Shown here: positions 53,055 through 62,538 of the stretch, piece after piece | How the letters are laid out: each line of letters begins with the position of its first letter | Position numbering within the stretch: position 1 is the first letter of the stretch | Origin: Armatimonadota bacterium | Lineage (GTDB): Bacteria; Armatimonadota; Hebobacteria; CAIYQO01 | Assembly (NCBI GenBank): GCA_029553475.1 | Contig: JAKPKV010000082.1 | Location: 59,498-123,497 of the forward strand | Direction of reading: 5' to 3' | DNA: 64,000 nt | Translations under genes and position numbers: made by a program | The notes under the pieces: model-generated | What the model was told of the DNA's origin: nothing | The model's database searches: none | What the model saw: only the letters and a program-made list of their open reading frames with translations

Positions 53055-55682
53055 ATGGCAACACACACCTTTGATGTAGACCTGACCCCGGCCGACGGCC
53101 TGAAGCGCGCGAGCGCCTTTTATCCGCCGGCGGTGCTGGCGCGTGCCCGCGCGGCGGCGGGCACGGCGCTGCGCGAGAAGCTGGTGGCGGCGGCGGCGCC
53201 CTTCCGCGCGATGGACGACGACGCGCTGTGGGGGCTGATGTTCGGGCCGACGCTGCTGCGCTCATGGATGGTGTGGTCTACCGGCTACTGCCCGGCGTGC
53301 CAGACCGACGTGCCGATGTATACCTGGCTGATGGACGCGCTGGCGCACCCGTGGAAAACGCGGTGCCCGCACTGCGGCGAGTCCTTCCCGACGAACGACT
53401 TTGAAGCCTTCTACCGCTCCGGGCTGGACGCCCACGGCGTCTTCGACCCGGCGCTGGCGGACCGCGCGCTCCTCTACAACGCCGCGCATCCCGACCCCGC
53501 GGATCCGCGGCACACTTTCGGCGTGGACGACGGCAACGGCTTTCAGCGGGACGACCACGCCTGGTGGTTCATCGGCGCCTATCTCATCTACGGCCAGTGG
53601 AAGCGGCTGGTGGTGGGCGGCATCCACACGCTGACCGCCGCCTATGCCGTCACCGGCGACCCCGTTTACGCCCGCAAGGCGGCCATCCTCCTCGACCGCG
53701 TGGCCGATCTCTATCCCGAATTCGACTTCGGCGCGCAGGCGATGTGCCACGACGCGCCGGCGAATGCGTCGGGGTATGTCTCCATCTGGCACGATGCCTG
53801 CGGCGAGACGCGCACCATGGTGATGGCCTACGACGTGATCTTCGACGCCATCCGCGAGGACGGCGAGCTGGTCGCGTTCCTGCGTGAGAAAGCGCGCCGG
53901 TATCAACTGGAGAATCCGAAGGACACCTTCGCGGATATCCAGCGCAATATCGAGGGGCGCATCCTCCGCCACGCCTTCCACAACCGGGCGAAAATTCAGT
54001 GCAACTACCCGCAGACCGACTTCACGGTGTTCGTCATCCTCGCCGTGCTGGAATGGCCGGCGAATCGCGAGAAGCTCCACGCGCTCTGCGACTGGATGCT
54101 CGATCACGCCACCGCCGTGAACGGCACCACCGGCGAGAAGGGACTGACCGACTACAGCGCCTTCACCACCGCGGGCGTGGGCGACATGCTGGCGGAGATG
54201 GACCGGCTGGACCCCGATTATCTGCCCGGCGCGCTGGAGCGCTTCCCCCGCCTGCGCGAGACGTTTCGCTTCTTCGCCGACGTGCGCTGCCTGGACGCCT
54301 ACTACCCGCAGGTGGGCGACGCCAGCGGCTTCGCGCTGCGGCTGGAGGAGACCGGCATCAATTTCTTCCCCGACCAGGGGTACCTTGATCTGCGCCCGAC
54401 GCCGCTGCGCAACTATATCCACGGCCCGCTGGGGCTCACCGCCTCGCTCTTCACCTTCCTCTGGCGCATGACGCGCCTCACCGGCGACCCGGTTTACGCG
54501 CAGTTGGCGGTGCGCGGCGCGCGGGGGGCGACGGCGGGCCTGCCTTACGACCTCACCGCCGAGAACCCCGACGCCATCCGCGCGGAGCTGCTGGAGACCG
54601 TCGCCCGCGAAGGGCTGGAGATCCGCCCCGGCAGCGTGAACAAGGAGGAGTGGGCGCTGGCGATCCTGCGCTCCGGCGACGGCGAGACCGCCCGCGCCGC
54701 CTGGCTGCACTACGATTCCGGCGGCATGTGGCACGGCCACACCGACGGCATGAACCTGGGGCTGTACGCCTATGGCCTGGACCTGATGCCCGATTTTGGC
54801 TACCCGCCGCTGCAGTTCAGCGGCGGCTATGCGTCACAGGCGGCGAACTGGTACCCGATGGCCGCCGCGCACAACACCGTGGTGGTGGACGGCGTGCAGC
54901 GGGTGCGCTATCCCGAACCCCCGGCGCACGGCGCCTGCACGCTGTGGCGCCGCGAAGACGGCGTTCACGTCGTCCGCGCCGCCTGCCCGGAGATGATCGA
55001 AGGCGTGGAGATGCGGCAATACGAGCGCACCGTCGCGCTGGTGGATGTGGACGAGGCGGCCGGCTACGTCCTCGACATCTTCCGCGTCGTCGGCGGGGGC
55101 GACCACGCGAAATTCATGCACGGCCATTTCGGCGCGCTGGCGACGCGGGGATTGACCCTCTCGCCCGCCGAGGAGTACGGCCAGGGCACGATGATGCGGA
55201 ACTTCCGCGCCGACCCCGCCCCCGCGCCGGGCTGGAGCGCCGACTGGACGGTGGAGGACCGCTACGGCTACCTGCCCGCCGGCGCCGAGGTGCACCTGCG
55301 CTATACCGACCTCACCCCCGGCGCCTCCGCCGCCGTCTGCGAAGGCTGGATCAGCCCCGGCGACTACAACACCACCGAGCAGGCGTGGATCCCGCGCCTC
55401 CTCATCCGCCGCCGGGACGCCGCGCCGCTCGCCAGCACCTTCGTGGCGGTGATCGAGCCCTATCAGCGCGCGTCCGCGATCGCGGCGATCCGCCGCCTGC
55501 CGCTCACGCTGGAAAACGGCCGCCCCGCCCCCGATTCCTGCGTCGCGGTGGAGGTGACGCTGACCGATGGACGCCAACACCGCATCATCGCCGACGACCC
55601 GTTGCGGGAAGAGAGCGGCGTGCTGGTGCAGGAGGAATGGGGGGTTGAGTTAGACGGCGATATCACACTATGGAAACGGTAA
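53055..55682 (+). CDS. Heparinase II/III-family protein with zinc-ribbon insertion
   Basis: The 875-residue protein has no signal peptide. A CxxC pair (GYCPACQTD) and a second (RCPHCGESFPTND) near residues 77-115 suggest a zinc site. An alpha-toroid region follows (DDHAWWFIGAYLIYG, AVTGDPVYARKAAILLDRVA). The heparinase II/III beta-domain then has YDSGGMWHGHTDGMNLGLYA, the usual G-H-x-D motif. Family members are polysaccharide lyases for uronic-acid glycans, though many are unproven. GTGATG is the weak site before ATG. It is followed by a related gene. Confidence 0.85.
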   Translation: MATHTFDVDLTPADGLKRASAFYPPAVLARARAAAGTALREKLVAAAAPFRAMDDDALWGLMFGPTLLRSWMVWSTGYCPACQTDVPMYTWLMDALAHPWKTRCPHCGESFPTNDFEAFYRSGLDAHGVFDPALADRALLYNAAHPDPADPRHTFGVDDGNGFQRDDHAWWFIGAYLIYGQWKRLVVGGIHTLTAAYAVTGDPVYARKAAILLDRVADLYPEFDFGAQAMCHDAPANASGYVSIWHDACGETRTMVMAYDVIFDAIREDGELVAFLREKARRYQLENPKDTFADIQRNIEGRILRHAFHNRAKIQCNYPQTDFTVFVILAVLEWPANREKLHALCDWMLDHATAVNGTTGEKGLTDYSAFTTAGVGDMLAEMDRLDPDYLPGALERFPRLRETFRFFADVRCLDAYYPQVGDASGFALRLEETGINFFPDQGYLDLRPTPLRNYIHGPLGLTASLFTFLWRMTRLTGDPVYAQLAVRGARGATAGLPYDLTAENPDAIRAELLETVAREGLEIRPGSVNKEEWALAILRSGDGETARAAWLHYDSGGMWHGHTDGMNLGLYAYGLDLMPDFGYPPLQFSGGYASQAANWYPMAAAHNTVVVDGVQRVRYPEPPAHGACTLWRREDGVHVVRAACPEMIEGVEMRQYERTVALVDVDEAAGYVLDIFRVVGGGDHAKFMHGHFGALATRGLTLSPAEEYGQGTMMRNFRADPAPAPGWSADWTVEDRYGYLPAGAEVHLRYTDLTPGASAAVCEGWISPGDYNTTEQAWIPRLLIRRRDAAPLASTFVAVIEPYQRASAIAAIRRLPLTLENGRPAPDSCVAVEVTLTDGRQHRIIADDPLREESGVLVQEEWGVELDGDITLWKR

Positions 55683-55726
55683 CCGTTGTGGGTAATCACA
55701 GTATCTATTGATGCGGTCGGCACGCG

Positions 55727-55857
55727 TGTTGTAGGGAATGTCCCGCCGTGGCATTCCCGGCGGTGCGCGGTTGATTCCGCTGCCGATCTTATAGTTCGGG
55801 TAATATTGCCTGATCGTCACCCGGGGAATGCCACGGCGGGACATTCCCTACAACACC
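55727..55857. repeat. Inverted repeat with 33-base arms
   Basis: Arms 55727-55759 and 55825-55857 are exact complements (core GGGAATGTCCCGCCGTGG) around a 65-base spacer. The second element at 55864-56040 uses a related core, GGGAACGCCCTCCGTGG. Neither encodes a protein. Confidence 0.85.
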
Positions 55858-55863
55858 GGTAGC

Positions 55864-56040
55864 TGTAGCGGGTCGTCACGATGTATCTTGCTCTGCGAAC
55901 CGACCGCTGGTAGGGAACGCCCTCCGTGGCGTTCCGGGGCACACGTTGGCACACCGGGTGGAGCTACGGGAACCGGAACGCCACGGAGGGCGTTCCCTAC
56001 GATGGACGAGACAAGGTGCAACGTGACAACCCGCTACAGG
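55864..56040. repeat. Nested inverted-repeat element
   Basis: Outer arms CTGTAGCGGGTCGTCACG (55864-55881) and its complement (56023-56040) differ at one base. Inner arms 55911-55938 and 55974-56001 are exact over 28 bases. This looks like a miniature inverted-repeat element of 177 bases with no coding capacity. Confidence 0.8.
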
Positions 56041-56051
56041 TAGCGATTAGA

Positions 56052-56110
56052 GCAGCGAGCCTGGAAGCTGATACTCCCGCATGAAATCGGGGCCGACGCG
56101 AGCCGCGCGT
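56052..56110. repeat. Dispersed 59-base intergenic repeat, copy 2
   Basis: It matches 44968-45026 from AGCAGCGAGCCTGGAAG to GGGGCCGACGCGAG. It is followed at about 56128-56155 by GCTCGCGAGGACGCTCGCCC, a degenerate copy of the repeat at 8378-8401. Confidence 0.7.
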
Positions 56111-56174
56111 GGGCTGCAGCGATAACCACGGGCTCGCGAGGACGCTCGCCCGCTCGACACGAAAGGTGCTGACA

Positions 56175-58025
56175 ATGACGATCACCGCTACTCTCGATAC
56201 CCTCCGCGCGATGACCTTTGCGCCGGCGCCGCGTCCTCGTCTCCTCTTCGACGCCGCTGACATCCCCGCCCTGCGCGCGAAGGCCGGGGTGGGGATGCTC
56301 GGCCGCGTCCGCGAGGACGCCGCGCGCATCATGACCACGCCGGGGGAACAGGCGAACGTGCTGCAGCCGTATCTCTCCGGCATGGAGGGGCTGGCGGCGG
56401 CGCAGGCATACGCGCTCACCGGCGACGAGCGCATCGTCCCCTGGGCCAGGGCGCGCATCGGGGCGCTGCTGGCGATGGAGACGTGGTTCTCGCCGGTGCA
56501 CGTGGGCGCCTGCCGCGTCTGCGACCACGTGATGGCGAACGTCGCGTCCGAAGTGGCGCAGATGGCCGATCTGCTCGGTGAGACCGTCTCCCCCGACGAG
56601 ATGGCGGAGATCGCCGCCGGGCTGCGGCGGCGGCATTTCGACCCCTTTTTGGACGGCACCGCGGAGTCGGCCGAGTGGTGGTTCCGCCCGGCGATAATGA
56701 GCAACTGGAAGATCATGACCTGCGGGGAGACCGGGCTGGCGGCCTGCGCGGTGGCCGGGTACCTGCCCGACGCGGGGGAGATTCTCGCGCGGTCAGCGCA
56801 GGGCGTGTTACAGGTGCTCGACGCCGTGCCGGCCGAGGGCGACTGGCCGGAAGGGGTGGGGTACTGGTTCGGCACGCTGCGCTATGGGCTGCAGTACGCC
56901 CGCGCGCTGCATCGCCTCACCGGCGGCGCGGTGGACCTCTTCCAGCATCCCGCGCTGCGCGTCACCGGCGATTTTCTCACCATGCTCACCACCCCGGCGG
57001 GCGCCGTCTACAACTTCAATGATTGCGATCCCGAGTTCGGCGCAGGGTTGAGCGAGGTGCTGGCGCTGCTGGCGGCTTCCAGCGGCCGCGGCGACTGGAT
57101 GGCCGTCGCCCGCGCCCATCCCGCCGAGACGCTGCTCTACCTGGCCTACGATGATCCGGCCATCGCCGACACCCCGCTCCCCCGCGCCGTCGCCGCTTTC
57201 CCCACCGCCGGCGCGGCCACCATGCGCGCGGCGCGCACCTTCGTCGGCCTGAAATCCGGCCCCGCGCAGGCCGGGCACTCCCACCTCGACGCCAACAGCT
57301 TCGTCATCGAGGCCGGCGGCGCCCCGCTGGTGCATGACTACCGCTACTGGCCGCAGGCGCACTTCCTCGGCTATTTCGACGGGGGCGGCCCGCGCTGGCA
57401 TTTTGACGGCCTCGCCACCATCGGCCACAGCACGCTGCTGGTGGACGGCAAGGGACAGGCCTACGCCGACGGCTGCGGCGGGCGCATCGTCGAGGCGAGT
57501 GACCACGGCGAGTGGGCGCGGCTGGTGGGCGATGCCGCCGGCGCCTATCCGGGCCTGCTGACGCAATTCACCCGCACGGTCCTCCTGCTCAAGCCCGACG
57601 TCATCGTCATTCGCGACCGCGTCGCCTGCGCGGGCGAGCGCGACCTGGAGTGGCTCCTCCACCACGCGGGCACGGTGACGAGCCGGGGGAGAGACAGCAT
57701 CATCGAACACCAGGGCGTCCGCCTCGCCGTCACCCCCTTCCTCCCCGACCGCGCCCTGGGCTGGCGGGTGAGCGACGTGATGCGCACCAGCACCTACGAA
57801 TGCTCCGACACCCGCCAGGAGGTGACGATGGCCATCCGCTACCGTGGCTTCAGCGCCTTCCGTCCGGCACACGAAGCGGAATTCCTCTTCGGCCTGCGGG
57901 TGAACGGCGCCGGCAGCGCCGACTGGACCTTCGCGCAAACAGAGGAGGGGTGGACGCTGCGGGCGGCGGGGTATGCAGGAGGGATCGTGCCGGAGGGAGA
58001 GATGCTGGCGTATCGCGAGCGATGA
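56175..58025 (+). CDS. Heparinase II/III-family protein
   Basis: ATG 56175 (AAAGGTG upstream) gives 616 residues without a signal peptide. An N-terminal helical toroid (RPRLLFDAADIPALRAKAG, AQAYALTGDERIVPWARARI, GYWFGTLRYGLQYARALH) is followed by the heparinase II/III domain (LKSGPAQAGHSHLDANSF, GLATIGHSTLLVDGKGQ). The GHSHLDANSF motif is the best match to characterised lyases in this window. It probably acts on uronic-acid-containing oligosaccharides in the cytoplasm. It is co-oriented with the previous heparinase gene but separated by 490 bases of repeats. Confidence 0.88.
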   Translation: MTITATLDTLRAMTFAPAPRPRLLFDAADIPALRAKAGVGMLGRVREDAARIMTTPGEQANVLQPYLSGMEGLAAAQAYALTGDERIVPWARARIGALLAMETWFSPVHVGACRVCDHVMANVASEVAQMADLLGETVSPDEMAEIAAGLRRRHFDPFLDGTAESAEWWFRPAIMSNWKIMTCGETGLAACAVAGYLPDAGEILARSAQGVLQVLDAVPAEGDWPEGVGYWFGTLRYGLQYARALHRLTGGAVDLFQHPALRVTGDFLTMLTTPAGAVYNFNDCDPEFGAGLSEVLALLAASSGRGDWMAVARAHPAETLLYLAYDDPAIADTPLPRAVAAFPTAGAATMRAARTFVGLKSGPAQAGHSHLDANSFVIEAGGAPLVHDYRYWPQAHFLGYFDGGGPRWHFDGLATIGHSTLLVDGKGQAYADGCGGRIVEASDHGEWARLVGDAAGAYPGLLTQFTRTVLLLKPDVIVIRDRVACAGERDLEWLLHHAGTVTSRGRDSIIEHQGVRLAVTPFLPDRALGWRVSDVMRTSTYECSDTRQEVTMAIRYRGFSAFRPAHEAEFLFGLRVNGAGSADWTFAQTEEGWTLRAAGYAGGIVPEGEMLAYRER

Positions 58026-58030
58026 CGGTG

Positions 58031-58984
58031 TTAGCGCCGTCCGCCCGCCGCCAGCACGCCCAACGCCTCCGCCGTCACCCAGGGGTTCATGCGCGCCGCC
58101 CGCGCGCCGCCCCACTCCACCAGCGAGTTTCCGCCGGATGGGCTGGTTTTGTAGTAGGCCGCCTCGGCCGGGAAGCCGCCGTCAGGGAGGCGCTTGCTCT
58201 CCAGCACGTCCAGCGCGTCCGCACAGCGCGGGTCACCGATGCATCCGGCTTCCGCCATCACCTTCAGGCCGTTGAGGATGCTGTAGTGCCAGTACGGCGG
58301 ATAAATCAGCTTCAGAAAACTCGGTGTCATCACGCTGCCGTCGCGCCGGCGGCGGAAGAGGCGGCGGGACAGGAAGATCTCGGCGGCGCGAGCCACCGCC
58401 TCGCGCGCGCCCGCGTGATCGCGCAGGCGGGCGTATAACGCCAGCGCCCGCACGGGAATCCAGCTCTCGTGAAACGACGACGTGGTTGCTTCCGGTCGTG
58501 TATCGCAGTTCCACCCGCCATCCGGCCATTGCCAGCGCAGCAGATTTTCCGCCAGGCGGTCAACGCGTGCATCGTGGAAGCCCAGGGTCAGCAGGGCATA
58601 CAGCGCGTTGCTTTCCTGCGAGGCGCAGCGCCGGACGCGTCCATTGATGACGCGTACGGCATCCACATGCCTGGCGCCCAGCCAGCAGGCGCAGACTTGC
58701 TCTACCAGTGGCGCCAGCGCCGCGTCGCCCGACGGGTATCCCAGGTCCGCCAGCGTCGCCAGCACCCAGTGCGCGCCCATCCACTTCTGGTAGACGCCGC
58801 CGGGAATCTTCCCATTTTCCCCGCGTGCCGAGAGCAATTTCGTCACGCGCGGCGAGGTGCGAACCTCTTCCCCGAGCGCCCGCATCGCCGGGGACGCGGG
58901 GTCCGCACCCAGCACGCCGGTGTGAGCCTTATACCGAATGGAAGGTTCGTCGGAGGAAAGGAGTTGGTCAATGATGGCACCCAT
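58031..58984 (-). CDS. Prenyltransferase/squalene-cyclase-repeat-like protein
   Basis: The 317-residue protein shows alpha-toroid repeats with the QW-type motif QWPDGGWNCDTRP and the similar KRLPDGGFPAEAAYY. IPGGVYQKWMGAHWVLATLADLGYP and NPWVTAEALGVL support it. The DXDD catalytic motif of squalene-hopene cyclases is not evident, so it is probably not a terpene cyclase. Such proteins occur near glycan-degradation genes. It converges with the heparinase gene (5 bases between stops). Confidence 0.75.
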   Translation of the reverse strand: MGAIIDQLLSSDEPSIRYKAHTGVLGADPASPAMRALGEEVRTSPRVTKLLSARGENGKIPGGVYQKWMGAHWVLATLADLGYPSGDAALAPLVEQVCACWLGARHVDAVRVINGRVRRCASQESNALYALLTLGFHDARVDRLAENLLRWQWPDGGWNCDTRPEATTSSFHESWIPVRALALYARLRDHAGAREAVARAAEIFLSRRLFRRRRDGSVMTPSFLKLIYPPYWHYSILNGLKVMAEAGCIGDPRCADALDVLESKRLPDGGFPAEAAYYKTSPSGGNSLVEWGGARAARMNPWVTAEALGVLAAGGRR

Positions 58985-59072
58985 CGCAAAACCTGCTTTC
59001 CCCGTAACGCCTGCTTCTCGGCTACCAGCCCGTTACGGATATTCGTCGTACACCACCCGCTGAAGCGGGCTG

Positions 59073-60185
59073 TTACACCCGTCTGGTCGACCGGCGAACC
59101 ACGAGCTCGGCGGGAAGGATCCGTTGCACCGGCTCCAGGTCATCCTGTTCGATGCGCTCGATAAGCACGTGCGTGGCCGTGCGGCCCACCTGTTCGAGGG
59201 GCAAATGCACGGTGGTGAGGATATTGTTGCCGGCACTGTCGAGAATGGGGAGGGTATCATCGAACCCGACCAGGCTGATATCCTCGGGCACGCGAATACC
59301 ATCACGACACAGGATAGTATAAATTTGTCTGGCATAAAAATCGTTGGGTGCGATGATGGCCGTCACTTCCGGATGGGTTTCCAACATCCGGTGAACTGGG
59401 AGTTCCATACGATGATGCAGCGATTGCTCCCAATGAATCCCCTCGAAATGCAGGCACTGTACGGGATCGAGTTCACGGGCGATACAGGCGTCACGCATCG
59501 CTGAGTAGCGCTGCGTGTCCGTGATGGTGGTATTGCGATCCCAATAGCTGTGCATGAAATGCCGGTGCCCGTAATCGAGCAGGTGGCGCATCAGCGCGGA
59601 CATCCCCTGGTAGTCATCCGTCGTCACGGATGAGCATCCTGCCATCTCGCTCATCAACGCCACCAGGGGACGGGCGCCGAAGTGCGGCTCCTGGCGCAAT
59701 TGCTGGAGAACCTGGAACGTACGGGGAGGCGACCACTGCGTGAAGATCGCCCCATCAAGATCTCCCCGCTTGAGCGAAGGCGGCAATGTCGAAAGCAAAT
59801 GCTCAGGGGCTTCGGAGTCTATCGTCGGAATCACATGCAGGGTGTAGCCGGCATCCGCCGTCACGGCCATGATGCCGTCGAACATCTCGGCGAAATAGGG
59901 ATCGTGAATGATATTGCGCGGAAAGAACACGCCGATGACATGATTGATCACCCTGGTGTTATGGCGCAACGCGACCAACCGGCGGCCCCGATCCCCGTTA
60001 CTGAAATTATACCCCATCTCCCTGGCCACGTTGAGGATACGTTCGACCGTTTCCGGTTTCACGCGAGGATCGTGGTGCAAGGCGCGGGATACGGTCATAT
60101 AATGGACGCCGCATCGGCGTGCCACATCTTTAATCGTGGCAACCTTCCCCGGGGATGCATGGGACATTTGTTCGTTTGTCGCCAT
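59073..60185 (-). CDS. LacI-family transcriptional regulator
   Basis: The 370-residue protein has the HTH TIKDVARRCGVHYMTVSRAL and hinge LNVAREMGYNFSN. The periplasmic-binding-protein-like sensor domain includes VIGVFFPRNIIHDPYFAEMF, AIIAPNDFYARQIYTIL and ISLVGFDDTLPIL. ATG 60185 has AGGTAGG upstream. It lies beside the heparinases and probably responds to a sugar from their substrate. A palindrome upstream (60275-60292) may be its own operator. Confidence 0.93.
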   Translation of the reverse strand: MATNEQMSHASPGKVATIKDVARRCGVHYMTVSRALHHDPRVKPETVERILNVAREMGYNFSNGDRGRRLVALRHNTRVINHVIGVFFPRNIIHDPYFAEMFDGIMAVTADAGYTLHVIPTIDSEAPEHLLSTLPPSLKRGDLDGAIFTQWSPPRTFQVLQQLRQEPHFGARPLVALMSEMAGCSSVTTDDYQGMSALMRHLLDYGHRHFMHSYWDRNTTITDTQRYSAMRDACIARELDPVQCLHFEGIHWEQSLHHRMELPVHRMLETHPEVTAIIAPNDFYARQIYTILCRDGIRVPEDISLVGFDDTLPILDSAGNNILTTVHLPLEQVGRTATHVLIERIEQDDLEPVQRILPAELVVRRSTRRV

Positions 60186-60274
60186 TGCGAAACCTACCTG
60201 CCTGACCCGGCGAAGCCGGAACCCTCTCGAGCACGTTGTCGAGCACCGTGTCGCTCGATCGGTCCGGACATTGA

Positions 60275-60292
60275 TGCATACCGATCGGTATG
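60275..60292. promoter_or_regulatory. Perfect 18-base palindrome, candidate LacI-type operator
   Basis: GCATACCGATCGGTATGC is centred on CG, as many LacI-family operators are, and lies 90 bases upstream of the lacI-type start. No other exact copy was seen near the heparinase genes. Confidence 0.5.
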
Positions 60293-60498
60293 CCGATCCT
60301 ACGCCAACTCCATGGAGAGGTCGGCAAGGCAGGACGCTGACCTCTCCGCGGTACGCGACAACGGTGCGCGATGGGGGATCATAAAATTGCTCTCTGCGCA
60401 GCCGAGAATCACTCTCGTCATCAGGCCACAATACGTGTGCTCGGGATGCTATTATAAATCGAATACCCGCGCGGTGACCAGGGCCTGTTCACACTACG

Positions 60499-60668
60499 CT
60501 GAGAAACTGTCTTGACCGTGATCGGTGCCATCTCGCTGGTCTGGATCGCGTCTGGCGTCGTTGGATTTCCTGGCATGTATTCCCCAATACACTCGCGGCA
60601 ATCCGCCTCGCCAACCACGATCCATCCTCAGCGATCTGGCACCGATCACTGTCAAGACAGTTTCTGAG
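60499..60668. mobile_element. MITE-like element with 32-base terminal inverted repeats
   Basis: Left end 60499-60530 (CTGAGAAACTGTCTTGACCG...) and right end 60637-60668 are complementary at 30 of 32 positions and enclose 106 bases without a transposase. The terminal GAGAAACTGTC resembles ends of DDE insertion sequences. No clear target duplication was found. Confidence 0.7.
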
Positions 60669-61249
60669 AAGCCCGCCGTTATGGCGTCTGTTCCGCGATA
60701 CGAGAGTGACTGTGCTGAAGCGGTCCGGATCGAGGACGATGATATCGCGCCCACGCGGGGTGGTGACGGCAACAGCGCCGGTGCGAAAGAGGGGGCACGC
60801 TCGCACGGCAGCGTTGCGCTGCTGACCGCCGGCCGATACGACGCGATGAACGTTCCAGCGACACCCAGCCCTCCAGCACAGCATAACCCGGCGCCGGCAT
60901 CCTGGTCGGCGGCAGCCAGCCTGGCGATATGCCGCTCGGTCACGGTCTGATCGTTGCTGCCACCCAGACGGATGAGGGTATGAACGGTCAACCAGGTATG
61001 CGCTTCGAGCGTCGGCGGGGTCGGCCCTGTCGGGGTGTCGTTGTCGCCCCGTTGTCATCACACCTGCGTCCGAGGGCCGAGCGCGATACGCGCCGCCCCC
61101 GGTGGAATCATCCCTGCCGCCATACCACCCCACCGCGCGTGTCGCCGGCTGGCAACAGTCGTCCAGGGCGCTGTTACCCGCGGGGGCCAGGCCGGGGGGG
61201 GCAGGAAGAGCGTTTCCGCCACCCCCGGCACGCCCGGCGCCGGGCTGGC
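60669..61249. other. Gene-poor stretch, possibly decayed coding sequence
   Basis: Several overlapping open frames exist on the minus strand, but none has a family signature, a ribosome-binding site or coherent composition. Fragments such as HTWLTVHTLIRLGGSND read well but run into stops upstream. With the MITE-like element at its edge, this may be a degraded insertion. I assign no gene. Confidence 0.4.
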
Positions 61250-62452
61250 TCAATACACCGTCCAACTGACATTGCGGATGGTACTGGTATATGTAGACCC
61301 GCTGTTATAGGAGCACCAGGCGGCATAATAGCCGTTGGCCATGATGCCGGTGATATCTTTAACACCCTTCATCGCCGCGTAGACCGTGCTGCCCTGCGTG
61401 ACGACAAAATAATGCTTGCTGCCCTGCATGACCACGTACTGGAAGTGAACGTAAGTCTTGTTGTCCTCGGGTAACGCGCTGGTCGGATAGGTGGCGCTGG
61501 CCACGGAATCGGTCTGCGCCGTGGGGAGGGCATTGAGACGGAAGGTACTCACCATGGTGCTCAAGGACCACGGGGAGAAGGGATTGCTCACACAGCCGAG
61601 ATAGACGATATTCCCCTGCCACGGCATTCCGGTGTTGATATAGGCGCCCGTGGTGATCGGCGCGGTGGTGCCGTCATCATAGAGGGAGACCCCCCAGGTG
61701 CGACCCGCATCGTAATTCAGCGTCTTGAAGCCGGTAAAGGTCACATCGGCCTCGAACTGCACGATGTCCGGCACCGTGGCGCCCTCTTTCAGCACTTTCG
61801 CCGGCATCGGCAGATATTTCGTGCGATTCGCCGAACGAGGCGTTCCCCCTGATGAGTAGGAGGCGGTATCCGCCTCCAGACTGGAGGGAAAGACGATATA
61901 CCCTCGCTGCAACAACGTCAGCAACGCCCCATCGCTGCCGATCCGCTCGGCGTTGACATGCCCATCCGCGCACGCCACGACCACACTGCCGTTATGGCGC
62001 GCGTCAATGTCGCTATCCAAATCCCGCAATGCGTAATTGGTCAGCGTTTTCAACGGCTTGAGGTCGGCGATCATGAGGGTCGCCGCCGGCTGCGCCATAC
62101 TGCCAAGCGCTTTTTTGAACAGGAATGTGTTGAAGCCATACACCGGGGCGGTTGCCGTACCCTTGACGCTGGTGCTGGGACACCTGTAGATGGACGGCTC
62201 ATTGTAGCTCGCCAGTTTTGTAGACCAGGCCTGATCCCCCGAATCGGGGAAAAGTCGCTCCTCGTTATCCTGCACATACATCGCAATCGCGGCGACGATC
62301 TGCCGTTGATTATTGATGCAGGTGTTCTGTCGGGCCTTCTCACGCGCCTTGGCAAAAACGGGAAACAGAATGGCGGCCAGGATCGCGATAATCGCGATGA
62401 CGACGAGCAGCTCGATCAGGGTGAAGCCCCTCACATGCGCAGTCTTCCACAT
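61250..62452 (-). CDS. H-X9-DG pseudopilin-like protein
   Basis: ATG 62452 follows GGAGATC. The 400-residue protein has a class III signal (TAHVRG, then [20 protein letters not shown]), [20 protein letters not shown], and the H-X9-DG motif [15 protein letters not shown] long beta-rich C-terminal domain follows ([20 protein letters not shown]), probably lectin- or concanavalin-like. Such proteins are abundant in Armatimonadota and Planctomycetes; their function is unknown. They are probably processed by the prepilin peptidase and exposed on or beyond the inner membrane. It is the second of a tandem pair. Confidence 0.9.
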   Translation of the reverse strand: MWKTAHVRGFTLIELLVVIAIIAILAAILFPVFAKAREKARQNTCINNQRQIVAAIAMYVQDNEERLFPDSGDQAWSTKLASYNEPSIYRCPSTSVKGTATAPVYGFNTFLFKKALGSMAQPAATLMIADLKPLKTLTNYALRDLDSDIDARHNGSVVVACADGHVNAERIGSDGALLTLLQRGYIVFPSSLEADTASYSSGGTPRSANRTKYLPMPAKVLKEGATVPDIVQFEADVTFTGFKTLNYDAGRTWGVSLYDDGTTAPITTGAYINTGMPWQGNIVYLGCVSNPFSPWSLSTMVSTFRLNALPTAQTDSVASATYPTSALPEDNKTYVHFQYVVMQGSKHYFVVTQGSTVYAAMKGVKDITGIMANGYYAAWCSYNSGSTYTSTIRNVSWTVY

Positions 62453-62538
62453 ACTGATCTCCTTTCGTGTAAACCTCACATCGTACGCCGCATGGTTCGC
62501 CGCGAGTCTGATGAACCCGGCGGCCGGCGCTGGTAGTC

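Noticed and set aside
60489..61265. 258-codon minus-strand open frame
   Set aside because: It has no start signal, runs through a terminal inverted repeat of the MITE-like element, and its composition is that of out-of-frame GC-rich DNA.
61958..62536. Plus-strand open frame over the pseudopilin gene
   Set aside because: It is the antisense shadow of the FTLIELL-encoding gene, which has a clear class III signal and ribosome-binding site.
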